A stretch of DNA of 17,164 bases from Chrysochromulina parva. Lineage: Eukaryota > Haptophyta > Prymnesiales > Chrysochromulinaceae. Where the stretch lies: assembly GCA_002887195.1 (NCBI GenBank), contig PJAB01001112.1:1-17164 (forward strand). Reading direction: 5' to 3'. This document shows positions 7,096 to 15,066 of the stretch, piece by piece (position 1 is the stretch's first letter; the number at the start of each line of letters is the position of its first letter). Under the pieces are notes generated by a model. It had not been told where the DNA came from. It worked only from the letters and a program-made list of their open reading frames with translations, and searched no databases. A program made the translations under genes and the position numbers.

Positions 7096-8679
7096 ATGAT
7101 GGCACTGCGACACGCCAACCGCATCATCACCCAGAAGGCGCTAAATGGCATCAGTCGACGCCATGCCTCCATTGCCATAATCTCGGCTGAGGCGCACGTA
7201 GCGGCGCTCAAGGTCGACGATCCGCTGCTCCTGCGCATGCAGGGCTTCATCGATGGTAAGTGGGTTGACGCAGACAGTGGCGCGACACTCGAGGTCCTCG
7301 ACAAGGCCACGTTGCAGGTGATCGGCACAGTGCCGGAGATGGGCCGCGCCGAAACGCGGCGCGCTATAGAGTCCGCCGCGGCGGCGTGGCACGACTGGGC
7401 GGCCCTCACGGGCAAGGAGCGTGGAAAGGTCTTGCGCAGGTGGTACGAGCTCATCGTGAAGCACGAGATGGACCTGGCGCGCATCATGACGGCCGAGTGC
7501 GGCAAGCCGCTCGCCGAGTCGCTTGGTGAAATCCGCTACGGCTCCGCCTTTGTCGAGTGGTTCGCCGAGGAGGCGAAGCGCTCGTACGGCGAGTGGATTC
7601 CGCCCGACCGCGCGAAGAACCACATCGTGGTGATCCAGCAGCCGATCGGGCCGGTGGCGGCGGTGACGCCGTGGAATTTCCCGAGCGCGATGGTCACGCG
7701 CAAAGTCAGCCCGGCGCTCGCCGTTGGCTGCCCCGTCGTCATCAAGCCGTCGGAGCTCACTCCGTACTCGTGCCTCGCTCTCGTCGAGCTCGCCAACCGC
7801 GCAGGCATGCCCCAAGGCATACTCTCGGTTGTGGTGGGCTCGGCACAAAGCACGCCGCTCATCGGCGACGAGATGTGCACGCACCCGGCCGTGCGCAAAG
7901 TCGCCTTCACCGGCTCGACGGCAGTGGGCAAGCTGCTCGCGAGCAAGGCGGCGTCGACGGTCAAAAAGGTGGCCCTCGAACTTGGCGGGAACGCTCCGCT
8001 CATCGTCTTTGACGACGCAGACCTCGATGTGGCAGTCAAAGGCGCGATGGCCGCCAAGTTTCGCAACGCGGGCCAGACATGCGTGTGCGCCAACCGTATC
8101 TTCGTGCACGAGGCCGTGTACGAGACCTTCGCCTCGAAGCTGACCGCCGCGGTGAGTGCCATGACCATAGGGTTCGGCACCGCGAACGGTGTCGTCATCG
8201 GGCCGCTTGTCAACGCGCGCGCTGTCGACAAGGTACACCGGCACGTGACCGACGCAGTGAGCAAGGACGCTCGCGTCCTGACGGGCGGCACGCGGCTACC
8301 CGAGCTCGGCCCGGGCTTCTACGCGCCCACGGTGCTCGCGGACATGGCGCCCAATATGGCGCTCTTTTCCGAGGAGACCTTTGGGCCGGTGGCGGGCCTC
8401 TTCAAGTTCTCGTCCGAGAAGGAGGTCATCCAGCTCGCCAACGACACGCCCTACGGGCTCGCGGGCTACCTGTTCACAAAGGACCTCGCGCGCGCGTGGC
8501 GTGTGTCGGAGGCGCTCGAATTCGGCATCATCGGCGTCAACGAGGGCATCATCTCGTCGGAGGTGGCGCCCTTTGGCGGCGTCAAGGAGAGCGGGCTCGG
8601 CCGCGAGGGCTCGCACCATGGCACCCTGGAGTTTTGTGAGCCCAAGTACATTCGGATGGGCATCGATTACAAGTCGTGA
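7096..8679 (+). CDS. succinate-semialdehyde dehydrogenase, mitochondrial type
   Basis: This aldehyde dehydrogenase (ALDH5 family) oxidises succinic semialdehyde to succinate with NAD(P)+, the last step of the GABA shunt. The product is 527 aa from the ATG at 7096 (a second ATG follows at 7099). About 30 residues of leader rich in Arg, Ser and Ile without acidic residues (ALRHANRIITQKALNGISRR) look like a mitochondrial presequence. Catalytic features are PWNFP with Asn194, the general base in LELGG (Glu295) and GQTCVCANR with nucleophile Cys329. The second Cys (331), two residues on, is the partner typical of SSADH that can form a redox-sensitive disulfide. The C-terminal SGLGREGSHHG...EPKYIRMG also fits SSADH rather than other ALDHs. 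The frame is open back to an ATG at 6916, which would add 60 residues of no recognisable character. No intron is apparent. Confidence 0.9.
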   Translation: MMALRHANRIITQKALNGISRRHASIAIISAEAHVAALKVDDPLLLRMQGFIDGKWVDADSGATLEVLDKATLQVIGTVPEMGRAETRRAIESAAAAWHDWAALTGKERGKVLRRWYELIVKHEMDLARIMTAECGKPLAESLGEIRYGSAFVEWFAEEAKRSYGEWIPPDRAKNHIVVIQQPIGPVAAVTPWNFPSAMVTRKVSPALAVGCPVVIKPSELTPYSCLALVELANRAGMPQGILSVVVGSAQSTPLIGDEMCTHPAVRKVAFTGSTAVGKLLASKAASTVKKVALELGGNAPLIVFDDADLDVAVKGAMAAKFRNAGQTCVCANRIFVHEAVYETFASKLTAAVSAMTIGFGTANGVVIGPLVNARAVDKVHRHVTDAVSKDARVLTGGTRLPELGPGFYAPTVLADMAPNMALFSEETFGPVAGLFKFSSEKEVIQLANDTPYGLAGYLFTKDLARAWRVSEALEFGIIGVNEGIISSEVAPFGGVKESGLGREGSHHGTLEFCEPKYIRMGIDYKS

Positions 8680-8790
8680 TTCTGATTTGAAAACGAGTGA
8701 GTTCACAGCTTCCGTTAAATGGCTTCACACCTTCAGGGTCGCGGCCTGTGGGCGCGAATTTCGCGCTGAGGGCGCCGTCGACGCTTCACA
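8680..8790. promoter_or_regulatory. compact intergenic promoter region, SSADH to RFC4-type gene
   Basis: Only 111 bases separate the SSADH stop from the RFC start, so the SSADH 3' end and the RFC promoter share this space. It contains AGTTCACAGCTT (8700-8711), a GCTTCACACC motif, a GCTTCACA directly before the ATG, and the inverted E2F-like element listed separately. Confidence 0.5.
8752..8766. promoter_or_regulatory. inverted E2F-like element upstream of the RFC4-type gene
   Basis: GCGCGAATTTCGCGC contains a perfect TTTCGCGC on the plus strand (8759-8766) and a near-perfect inverted half site (GCGCGAA) on its left. It lies 24 bases before the start codon. Replication-factor genes are known E2F targets in animals and plants. 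The 11-mer AATTTCGCGCT is also found at 16073-16083, ahead of the bromodomain gene. Confidence 0.55.
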
Positions 8791-9786
8791 ATGGCTCTGC
8801 CTTGGGTAGAGAAGTACCGCCCGAAGAGCGTCGACGAGGTGTCTCACCAGGGCGACGTGATCGGTTCGCTGCGAAAAGCGATTGAGGAGAAGAATCTGCC
8901 ACACCTCATCTTCTATGGGCCTCCAGGTACCGGCAAGACGTCCACCATCCTTGCGGCTGCACGGGAGCTCTTTGGCAAGGATTACCGCTCTCGTGTGATG
9001 GAGCTCAACGCGTCGGACGAGCGCGGTATTGCGGTCGTGCGTAACAAGATCAAGTCGTTCGCGCAGGTGGCGGTCTCGTCGCAAACGGAGCGTTCGGGCG
9101 TGGACGCGCCCCCGCCGTACAAGCTCATCGTGCTTGATGAGGCGGACTCTATGACGACGGACGCGCAATCGGCGCTGCGCCGGACGATGGAGACGTACTC
9201 GAAGGTGACGCGCTTCTGCATCATCTGCAACTACATCTCGCGGCTGATCCCGCCAATAGCCTCGCGCTGCGCCAAGTTCCGATTCAAGGCGCTTCCTGCA
9301 GAGGCCATGATCGAGCGGTTGCGGTTCATTTCCGATCAGGAAGGCGTCGAGATCGCGCCCGAGGGTCTCGTCGAGCTGATGCGCCTCTCAGAGGGCGACA
9401 TGCGCCGCGCCATCCAGATGCTTCAGTCGCTGCACCAGCTGCATGGCGGGCGCATCGAGCCGCAGGCAGTGCTCGACATCTCGGGCGCCCTCCCCGACGA
9501 CAAGATCGTTAAGGTCTTTGAGACGTGCAAGGGGCAGAATTTTGATGCGATGCAGCAGCTCGTATCCGACACGCTCGCCGACGGCTACCCGGCCGCACAG
9601 GTCGCCGCGCAGATGCTCGATTACCTCGTGGGGGAGGGGCCGATCGCGAGAGCCATGAGCTCGGCTGCCAAGGCCAAGATCGCCGTGCAGCTGGCTGAGG
9701 TGGACAAGCAGCTCATCGACGGTGCCGACGAGTACATGCAGCTGTGCAATCTGCTCGCATTCACGATGCGCATGATGCGCACGTGA
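8791..9786 (+). CDS. RFC4: replication factor C small subunit, human RFC4 / yeast Rfc2 type
   Basis: This is an AAA+ clamp-loader subunit that, within the RFC pentamer, loads PCNA at primer-template junctions in the nucleus. The product is 331 aa, the usual length, from an ATG that directly precedes the conserved PWVEKYRPK start. Walker A is GPPGTGKTS (43-51), Walker B is LIVLDEADS (112-120), and the SRC arginine-finger motif is at 158-160. The ELNASDERGI and RFCIICNY blocks are intact. The assignment to the RFC4 branch rests on WVEKYRPK-VDEV, FYGPPGTGKTSTILAAARELFG and the C-terminal LAEVDKQLIDGADEYMQL, which parallels human RFC4 (LAEVDKCLADGADEHLQL). No intron is present. An E2F-like element precedes it. 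Confidence 0.95.
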   Translation: MALPWVEKYRPKSVDEVSHQGDVIGSLRKAIEEKNLPHLIFYGPPGTGKTSTILAAARELFGKDYRSRVMELNASDERGIAVVRNKIKSFAQVAVSSQTERSGVDAPPPYKLIVLDEADSMTTDAQSALRRTMETYSKVTRFCIICNYISRLIPPIASRCAKFRFKALPAEAMIERLRFISDQEGVEIAPEGLVELMRLSEGDMRRAIQMLQSLHQLHGGRIEPQAVLDISGALPDDKIVKVFETCKGQNFDAMQQLVSDTLADGYPAAQVAAQMLDYLVGEGPIARAMSSAAKAKIAVQLAEVDKQLIDGADEYMQLCNLLAFTMRMMRT

Positions 9787-10068
9787 GACGCGCATGCATG
9801 CCGGTGAACGTCAACGGATTCCCACCTTCGCGTGGAGCTGCCGGCGGAGAGGTGCAGCGGATAACAGTGCGCGCCGGCCCTGAGAGGTCGCCATCGGAAC
9901 ACAACCAGAGTACAATTGTAGCTGCACCGGCGCTGTGGCCATTGGGAAGCACCCGTAATGCGCTGTTTCGGGCATCTAATTGAAACGACCAAAAAGATGG
10001 CCTCAAACTGCAGCCTCAAACTTGTTTTCGAGGCAGCGCAGGAAAGAAGCCTTGGGCTCTTGGGAGCC
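9787..10068. other. intergenic region / possible 5' leader, no gene seen
   Basis: These 282 bases lie between the RFC4-type stop and the preferred start of the charged helical protein. The frame of the downstream gene is open through 9958, with in-frame ATGs at 9958 and 9997, so part of this stretch could be coding. I see no TATA box or other recognisable element. Confidence 0.4.
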
Positions 10069-10930
10069 ATGTCGTACTTTGGCGGCATGGACCAGGAGAA
10101 GGAGCAAAAGCTCGCGTGGAAGGGCGCCTCGGTCGACCCGAAGGTGCAGGCGATGCGTGACAAGCTGGAGAAGGAGCGGCTTGCGGAGGATGCACGTGAG
10201 AGGGAGCGGCTGAAGGTCGAGAACCAAAAGTACAAGATGATGGTCGGCGACGAGGATGCGAAAGAGGATGATGACCTAATGGACGAGGAGGCCGGGCGCA
10301 TGATTGCCGTGCTGCACAAGACGTCTGACGACTTTTACAAGAATGAGAAGAAGGCCCTCAACCGTGCAAATTCTGAAAACAAAAAGGCGCTGAAGAGCGT
10401 GAAATCGAAGATCCACTCGTACAATGTGCGTCCGCGAAGCTCCATGCGCGAGTGGCGTGCTGTGATAGCCGCATGCAGTATGCATGCCCGCACTCTCTCA
10501 CTCACTCACGTTTTCGTTGTTGTGCCTTCAGGACAAATGGATCAAGAAGATCGATCAGCGGCACGCGGAGGAGGCGAAGATTGAGGCGCTGTTGATGGAG
10601 ATCCGCGATCGCGTGCAGAACGGCACCGTTGCCGATGACCGCGAGGGTGTGCACGCGCTCGAAAAACAACTTGCTAAGGCCCAACATTGGGTCGTTGCGC
10701 CGCCTACTGCCGATGCGCCCCTATTCAAATACAACGCGCCGCCCACCGCCTTCCTGGAGAGTATGCTCTCTGCAGTGCACCAGCCCACGCAGTACTGGGA
10801 CGCCCAGTACGACGCTTCACCGGAGGCGGGCGCGCAGAATGGTTGGGAGCAGAAGGATCTGGTTCACCTGCAGTTTGGGTCACCCGACTCCGTAACGGAT
10901 GCCTTCGGTCGACCACTGCAGCTCAAGTGA
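10069..10930 (+). CDS. charged, mostly helical protein of unknown function
   Basis: I do not recognise this protein. The prediction is 251 aa from exons 10069-10425 and 10532-10930. Residues about 5-150 are very rich in Lys, Glu, Asp and Arg with few Pro or Gly (EKEQKLAW, ERERLKVENQKYK, NENKKALKSVKSKI-type runs), so it should be largely helical or coiled-coil. The last 90 residues are different: less charged, with aromatic and Pro residues (HWVVAPP, FKYNAPP, QYWDAQYD). They end in LQFGSPDSVTDAFGRPLQLK and could be a small fold or binding tail. No signal peptide or membrane segment is seen. The start is uncertain because in-frame ATGs also occur at 9958 and 9997; I preferred MSYFGGMDQ because the charged region begins there. 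The splice is supported by matching phase and charged helix on both sides. Confidence 0.65.
10426..10531 (+). other. intron of the charged helical protein gene (106 bp, phase 0)
   Basis: Donor GTGCGT, acceptor TGCCTTCAG preceded by a T-rich tract and several CTCAC branch-point-like motifs. Splicing joins KSKIHSYN to DKWIKKIDQRHAEE, keeping a charged helical composition across the junction. Confidence 0.82.
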
Positions 10931-10975
10931 GCGCTGCCAGATCGAGGGCAGCTAGGTCGGCGCTGCGGATGGTCG

Positions 10976-10994
10976 AGGCACGCATGCCGTGCCT
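10976..10994. repeat. 7-bp inverted repeat (hairpin) after the charged helical gene
   Basis: AGGCACG and CGTGCCT are separated by five bases, 45 bases after the stop codon at 10930. In the transcript this could fold as a stable GC-rich hairpin in the 3' UTR. Its function is unknown. Confidence 0.5.
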
Positions 10995-11369
10995 GTTTCA
11001 GCCGTGTTTTGTCGCGTGCGCGACTATCCTGGCCGCATACTCCTGTATTGCACCGCCCTCCTCCACAGCGTCGGGGCTTCGTCTTCTCGTGTCCGCCGTA
11101 CGTCGCGTTGCCATTGTGTGTCGCTTTTTGCACTGCCGAAGCGGAGGGTTTGAGCGGGGCGCGCTGGTAGGACGTAGCGTGTTCGCCGAATCCGGAAAAT
11201 CGCCCGGGCGTTGTGTGTACAACGCGAGACGTACTTCTGGGCAGGTGGCTAGCATGGGCGATGTTAGGCGATATTCTTTTACGCTGTGCGTGTGCACGTG
11301 ACAGTCCGTGTCGCGACAATGCGATCTGCCGTATACTTAAAAACAAGACATGAGACCGCACACCAATCC

Positions 11370-11389
11370 GCCATGCCGTGACGCATGGC
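11370..11389. repeat. 7-bp inverted repeat (hairpin) beyond the DUS1 3' end
   Basis: GCCATGC and GCATGGC flank a six-base loop, about 115 bases past the DUS1 stop on its transcribed strand. It resembles the hairpin at 10976 in size and GC content but not in sequence. Confidence 0.45.
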
Positions 11390-11504
11390 CCGGTCGACGG
11401 CCGCGCCGCGGATCTCGTAGTCAGTCGACGCTATCTCGCTTTATCTCGCGCCGGCCGCGCGGCATTCTACGTGGCAGTTCGATGGCTCCGAAAGCGGTCA
11501 CTTG

Positions 11505-12830
11505 TTAGCTCATCGCCATGAATGCAGACGCGCGGCTCACGCCGCGCTCGCTGCGCGTGCCCTGCGAACGATTGCGATTGCGACGGCGGCGATCCTGTGC
11601 TTTGCGGTCGCGCTTGGCCAGCGCGGCCGCCGCAGCCTCCTCGCGGCTGAGCGGTGGCAGCGAAGGCACGGCGTCGCTGCTGCCGGCTGCGCTGTCGACT
11701 GCGCTAGCACCTCGCGGCATCGCCACGGCGTCGTTGCCGCGATCGCGCGCGTCATCTCCGTCATCGCGGTGTCGCGCGTACCATGATAGATGCGCGCGTT
11801 CGTGCTCGGTGTGGAAGGCGGGCTGCGTCCACCGAGTGTCGGCGAGGCGCGCAGCGACGGCGCGCATCTCGGGCAGTGTGCGCGCTAGCAGTAGCTCGTC
11901 TCGGAGCACGGGGTTTTCCTTCAGACCATGATGCAGGAATTTGAACAGGTGGGCGCGCACCATGACCGCCCCTTTGGACGGCGGGTGAGCCTCGCATGCA
12001 TCAAGGTAACGGCTGGCGAGCTCGTCCTGGTCGAGGTAGGCGCCGCTCGTCGGGTCACGGTTGCGGCAAAAGAGGGCAGGGTTCTCGAGGAGCGCCTCGC
12101 TCGACATGACGGCGGCGGCACCCGTTTGCGCCAAGCACGCTTCTGCGTCCGCTGCCGAGCCAATGCCACCGTTAGCTATCACAGGGATGTCCACGGCGCG
12201 CACGACAGCTCTGATGGCCGCCCAGTCCGCGCGGCCGCAATACTGCTTGTTTTGCTCACGCGTGCGCCCGTGCACCGCGAGCGCCGAGGCACCCGCATCG
12301 GCGAGCCGCTGACACAGCGCCACCGAGGTTTCGTGCGACGGCGAGCGCCTATCTGCTTCCGATGGGAGTAGGCGCAGCTTGGCCGTCACGGGGACTGAGA
12401 GCTCACGCGAGAGCGTGCGCACCAGCTCTACCATGAGGTCAGGCTCGTCGAGCAGGAAGGCGCCGTAGCGACCCTTGCGTGCGATGCCCTGTGGGCAGCC
12501 GAAGTTCAAATCCATGGCGCTCACTTTCCCCTCCACCAACCGCGCTGCGGCGAGCACAGTCGCTGGGTCATGCCCTGCGAACTGTGCAATGAGAAGCGGC
12601 TCGTCCGCGGGCGCCGCGTCGAAGTGCTGTTCGCGGTAGCCATCCAACTCCGTGAAGAGGCGCGCGTGTAGCATGGGCGTGTAACAAAGGTCGGTGTTAA
12701 GGGAGCGGCACAGCATGCGGAACGCACGCTCTGACTGGTCTACCATCGGGGCGCACACCGTCTTCGGAGAGCCGATAGACCGCCACCAGCTCCAGCCGTG
12801 CAACGCTGATCCGCTGCCAGCCGCCAGCAT
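11505..12830 (-). CDS. DUS1: tRNA-dihydrouridine(16/17) synthase, DUS1 family
   Basis: This FMN-dependent enzyme reduces uridine 16 and 17 in the D-loop of tRNAs using NAD(P)H. The predicted product is 441 aa. The N-terminal APMVDQSERAFRMLCRS and TDLCYTPMLHARLF blocks are diagnostic of DUS1. The active-site segment MDLNFGCPQGIARKGRYGAFL places the catalytic Cys at residue 112. A TAKLRL lysine, the HGRTREQ motif and the FMN-phosphate site (IANGGIGSAADA, VMSSEALLENPALF) follow in order. VRAHLFKFLHHGL marks the helical tRNA-binding domain. The C-terminal 80 residues are Ala-rich and then strongly basic (KRDRKAQDRRRRNRNR), possibly an RNA-binding or nuclear-targeting tail. The first ATG in frame is at 12830; the frame is open upstream only from a TTG. 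No intron is seen. Confidence 0.92.
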   Translation of the reverse strand: MLAAGSGSALHGWSWWRSIGSPKTVCAPMVDQSERAFRMLCRSLNTDLCYTPMLHARLFTELDGYREQHFDAAPADEPLLIAQFAGHDPATVLAAARLVEGKVSAMDLNFGCPQGIARKGRYGAFLLDEPDLMVELVRTLSRELSVPVTAKLRLLPSEADRRSPSHETSVALCQRLADAGASALAVHGRTREQNKQYCGRADWAAIRAVVRAVDIPVIANGGIGSAADAEACLAQTGAAAVMSSEALLENPALFCRNRDPTSGAYLDQDELASRYLDACEAHPPSKGAVMVRAHLFKFLHHGLKENPVLRDELLLARTLPEMRAVAARLADTRWTQPAFHTEHERAHLSWYARHRDDGDDARDRGNDAVAMPRGASAVDSAAGSSDAVPSLPPLSREEAAAAALAKRDRKAQDRRRRNRNRSQGTRSERGVSRASAFMAMS

Positions 12831-13059
12831 CGCTTGGCGGCGCGGCGGAGCGGGGCGCAATCCAGGCGGCGTGGTGACATCGTCGTGCAGCGCGAAGTCC
12901 GCAAGAAGTTTTTGATCGACATGTTAATTGTCCTAGGAGGGACAAGATGGACAAGGCACGGATTGACTGTGCCTGTTCATGTCCCACTATAAAATAGCGT
13001 CCACACAAAACACGCGGATTCCGAGCATCTCGGAACACCTCCTGGCGAGATCTGAAGAA
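12831..13059. promoter_or_regulatory. shared divergent promoter, DUS1 / plastid LPD
   Basis: The start codons are 229 bases apart on opposite strands. A clear TATA box points toward the dehydrogenase gene. I see none for DUS1. Confidence 0.55.
12988..12995 (+). promoter_or_regulatory. TATA box of the plastid LPD gene
   Basis: TATAAAAT lies 72 bases before the chosen ATG at 13060. With the usual 25-35 base spacing, transcription would begin near 13015-13030. That places the upstream in-frame ATG at 12979 outside the transcript and supports 13060 as the start. It is the only canonical TATAAAA I noticed in the window in front of a gene. Confidence 0.6.
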
Positions 13060-14736
13060 ATGCTGCTTCTTCTCGGTGCTCTACAAACATCCGCGTGGCT
13101 CGTGGGCGGCATGGCCCCCGTGCCGGCCACCCGTGGCGTGACTCGCAGCAGCAGCAGCCTGCGCATGGCAGTGGAGGCGGAGTACGACCTGGTGATCGTT
13201 GGCTGCGGCGGTGCGCTTCCGCAGCATGAATCTTGCCCTTGAGCCCTGGACTGTTGCTCCCCATTTCACCCCTCTGCCAAAGATCTTGACGCGCGCGTGC
13301 CTTGAATTCGCTATGCTGCTACGCCTACCTCCGCAGTCGGCGGCCACGGTGCGGCGCTGCACGCCGTGTCCAAGGGCCTCAAGGTCGCCGTCGTCGCAGG
13401 CGGTGACGTCGGAGGCACCTGCGTCAACCGCGGCTGCGTGCCGTCGAAGGCTCTGCTCGCCGCATCGGGCCGCGTGCGCGAGATCGGCGATGAGAAGCAC
13501 CTGGCTGACATGGGCATCACGACGGGCGGCGTCTCGTATGACCGCGCCAAGGTGGCGGCGCACGCCAACAACCTGGCGTCCAAGGTTGCCAAGAACCTCG
13601 GCGGCTCGCTCACCGCGCTCGGCATCAAGACGTACATGGAGAAGGGCGAGCTCGTTGGCCCGACGGAGGTGAAGCTCGTGGGCACCAGCAACACGATCAA
13701 GGCGAAGAGCGTCATCCTCGCGACGGGCTCGGTGCCCTTCGTCCCGCCGGGCGTGGTGCAGGATGGCAAGACTGTCTTCACATCGGACGAGGCGCTCAAG
13801 CTCGAGTGGGTGCCCGACTACCTCGCGATCGTGGGCTCGGGGTACATCGGTCTCGAGTTTTCGGACGTGTACACCGCGCTCGGCTCGGAGGTCACCTTCG
13901 TTGAGGCGCTCCCGCGCATCATGGCCGGCTTTGACAAGCAGATCGCTCAGCTCGCTGAGCGCATCCTGATCAAGCCGCGCAACATCGACTACCGCACCAA
14001 CGTGTTCGCCTCCAAGGTGACGCCGGGCATCCCGGGCGTGAAGCCGGTGACGATCGAGATGATCGACGCGACTACGAAGGAGCACGTCGAGACCCTCGAG
14101 GTCGATGCATGCATGATCTGCACGGGCCGTGCTCCCTACTCGGAGGGCCTCGGCCTCGCCGCCGCCAACGTGCAAGTCAAGCGCGGTTTCGTCCAGGTGA
14201 ACGAGAAGATGCAGGCCCTCGACGTGAACGGCGCCGTCATTCCGGGCCTCTACGCTATCGGCGACCTCAACGGCAAGATGATGCTCGCTCACGCCGCCTC
14301 GGCGCAGGGCATCTCGGCGGTCGAGAACATCTGCGGCCACGAGCACATTCTCAACCACGACGCCATCCCCGCCGCGTGCTTCACGCACCCCGAGATCGCC
14401 ATGGTCGGTCCGACCGAGGAGCAGGCGCGCGAGCGTGCGAAGGCCGAGGGCTACGAGGTCGGCGTCTCGCAGGGCAACTTCAAGGCCAACTCCAAGGCGC
14501 TCGCCGAGGGCGAGAGCGAAGGCATCGCCAAGGTCATCTTCCGCAAGGACACGTACGAGGTGCTCGGCGTGCACATCGTGGGCCTCCACGCGGCGGACCT
14601 TATCCAGGAGTGCTCGAACGCGATCAATGCGGGCTCGACGCTCGAGGATCTCGCTATGATGGTCCACACGCACCCGACGCTCTGCGAGGTGCTCGACGAG
14701 GCCTTCAAGGCTGGCCTGGGCCGCGCCGCGCATTAA
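13060..14736 (+). CDS. dihydrolipoamide dehydrogenase (E3), plastid type
   Basis: This flavoprotein reoxidises dihydrolipoamide with NAD+ as the E3 of the plastid pyruvate dehydrogenase complex, feeding acetyl-CoA to fatty-acid synthesis. The prediction is 516 aa from exons 13060-13210 and 13337-14736. Residues 1-17 are hydrophobic ([16 protein letters not shown]) and 18-35 are Ser/Thr/Arg-rich without acidic residues, a signal plus transit peptide as used with complex plastids. The FAD site is [14 protein letters not shown] (48 onward, completed by splicing), and the redox disulfide is CVNRGC (Cys79-Cys84). The NAD fold is [13 protein letters not shown], the second FAD motif is [16 protein letters not shown], and the catalytic dyad in HTHPTLCE is His496-Glu501. 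[12 protein letters not shown] and [19 protein letters not shown] match the cyanobacterial/plastid E3 branch, not the mitochondrial one. Confidence 0.93.
13211..13336 (+). other. intron of the plastid LPD gene (126 bp, phase 1)
   Basis: Donor GTGCGCT and acceptor CCTCCGCAG. Joining 13210 to 13337 creates a Val codon and restores the dinucleotide-binding motif G-C-G-V-G-G that is broken in unspliced sequence. Confidence 0.92.
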
Positions 14737-15066
14737 CCAGCTGGCCGAGGAAGTTTCGCTAGTCCTCCTGATGCCAACTGGGTGAGGTGGGAATAGGCCA
14801 CATTGAGGGAGGCGGCTTGGCGAGAGGCGCCGTCGCAAGTGCACTGGCAGGAGGCAGACGTTCCGTTGTAACATATCAGATGACGTCTGGGGCCGGCGAT
14901 GTTGTGTACCGTAGTGCGGGTCCAGGGGTCCTCGAGCTAGTGGAAATGGCATCCTTATGCATGCCGGTCCGGTGTCTCGGGTGTCGAATCATAACCATTG
15001 GCTATGAAACACACCACCTTCTTTCCTAGTTCCTAGCGAGCCTTCACAGCCTGGTCCTGCTTAGAA
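14737..15066. other. intergenic region LPD to PEX7, no gene seen
   Basis: These 330 bases hold the LPD 3' end and the PEX7 promoter. An open frame of 80 codons at 14787-15029 has no recognisable features. TGTAA at 14867-14871 could act in 3'-end formation, but I have no evidence that this lineage uses it. The motif CCTTCACAGC lies about 25 bases before the PEX7 start. Confidence 0.4.

Larger units (their letters stand above)
10931..11504. other. convergent intergenic region, no gene seen
   Basis: This lies between the stops of the charged helical gene (+) and DUS1 (-), so it must contain two 3' ends. Open frames of up to about 200 codons exist but have no recognisable motifs and overlap one another on opposite strands. 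Two small inverted repeats occur, at 10976-10994 and 11370-11389. No tRNA or other RNA gene is seen. Confidence 0.5.

Noticed and set aside
7141..8244. 367-codon minus-strand open frame antisense to SSADH
   Set aside because: Same codon-bias artefact; the plus strand has every ALDH catalytic motif in order.
10687..11301. 204-codon plus-strand open frame after the charged helical gene
   Set aside because: It overlaps that gene's second exon in another frame, contains no motif, and ends in typical intergenic sequence.
12979..13059. Upstream ATG at 12979 as the LPD start
   Set aside because: A TATA box at 12988-12995 lies just after it, so transcription should begin downstream. Starting at 13060 also yields a proper signal-peptide leader.
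13081..14952. 623-codon open frame on the minus strand across the LPD gene
   Set aside because: It is antisense to a strongly conserved enzyme. Its composition (His, Arg, Leu, Val, Ala rich) is what the complement of GC-ending codons produces, and it shows no domain.
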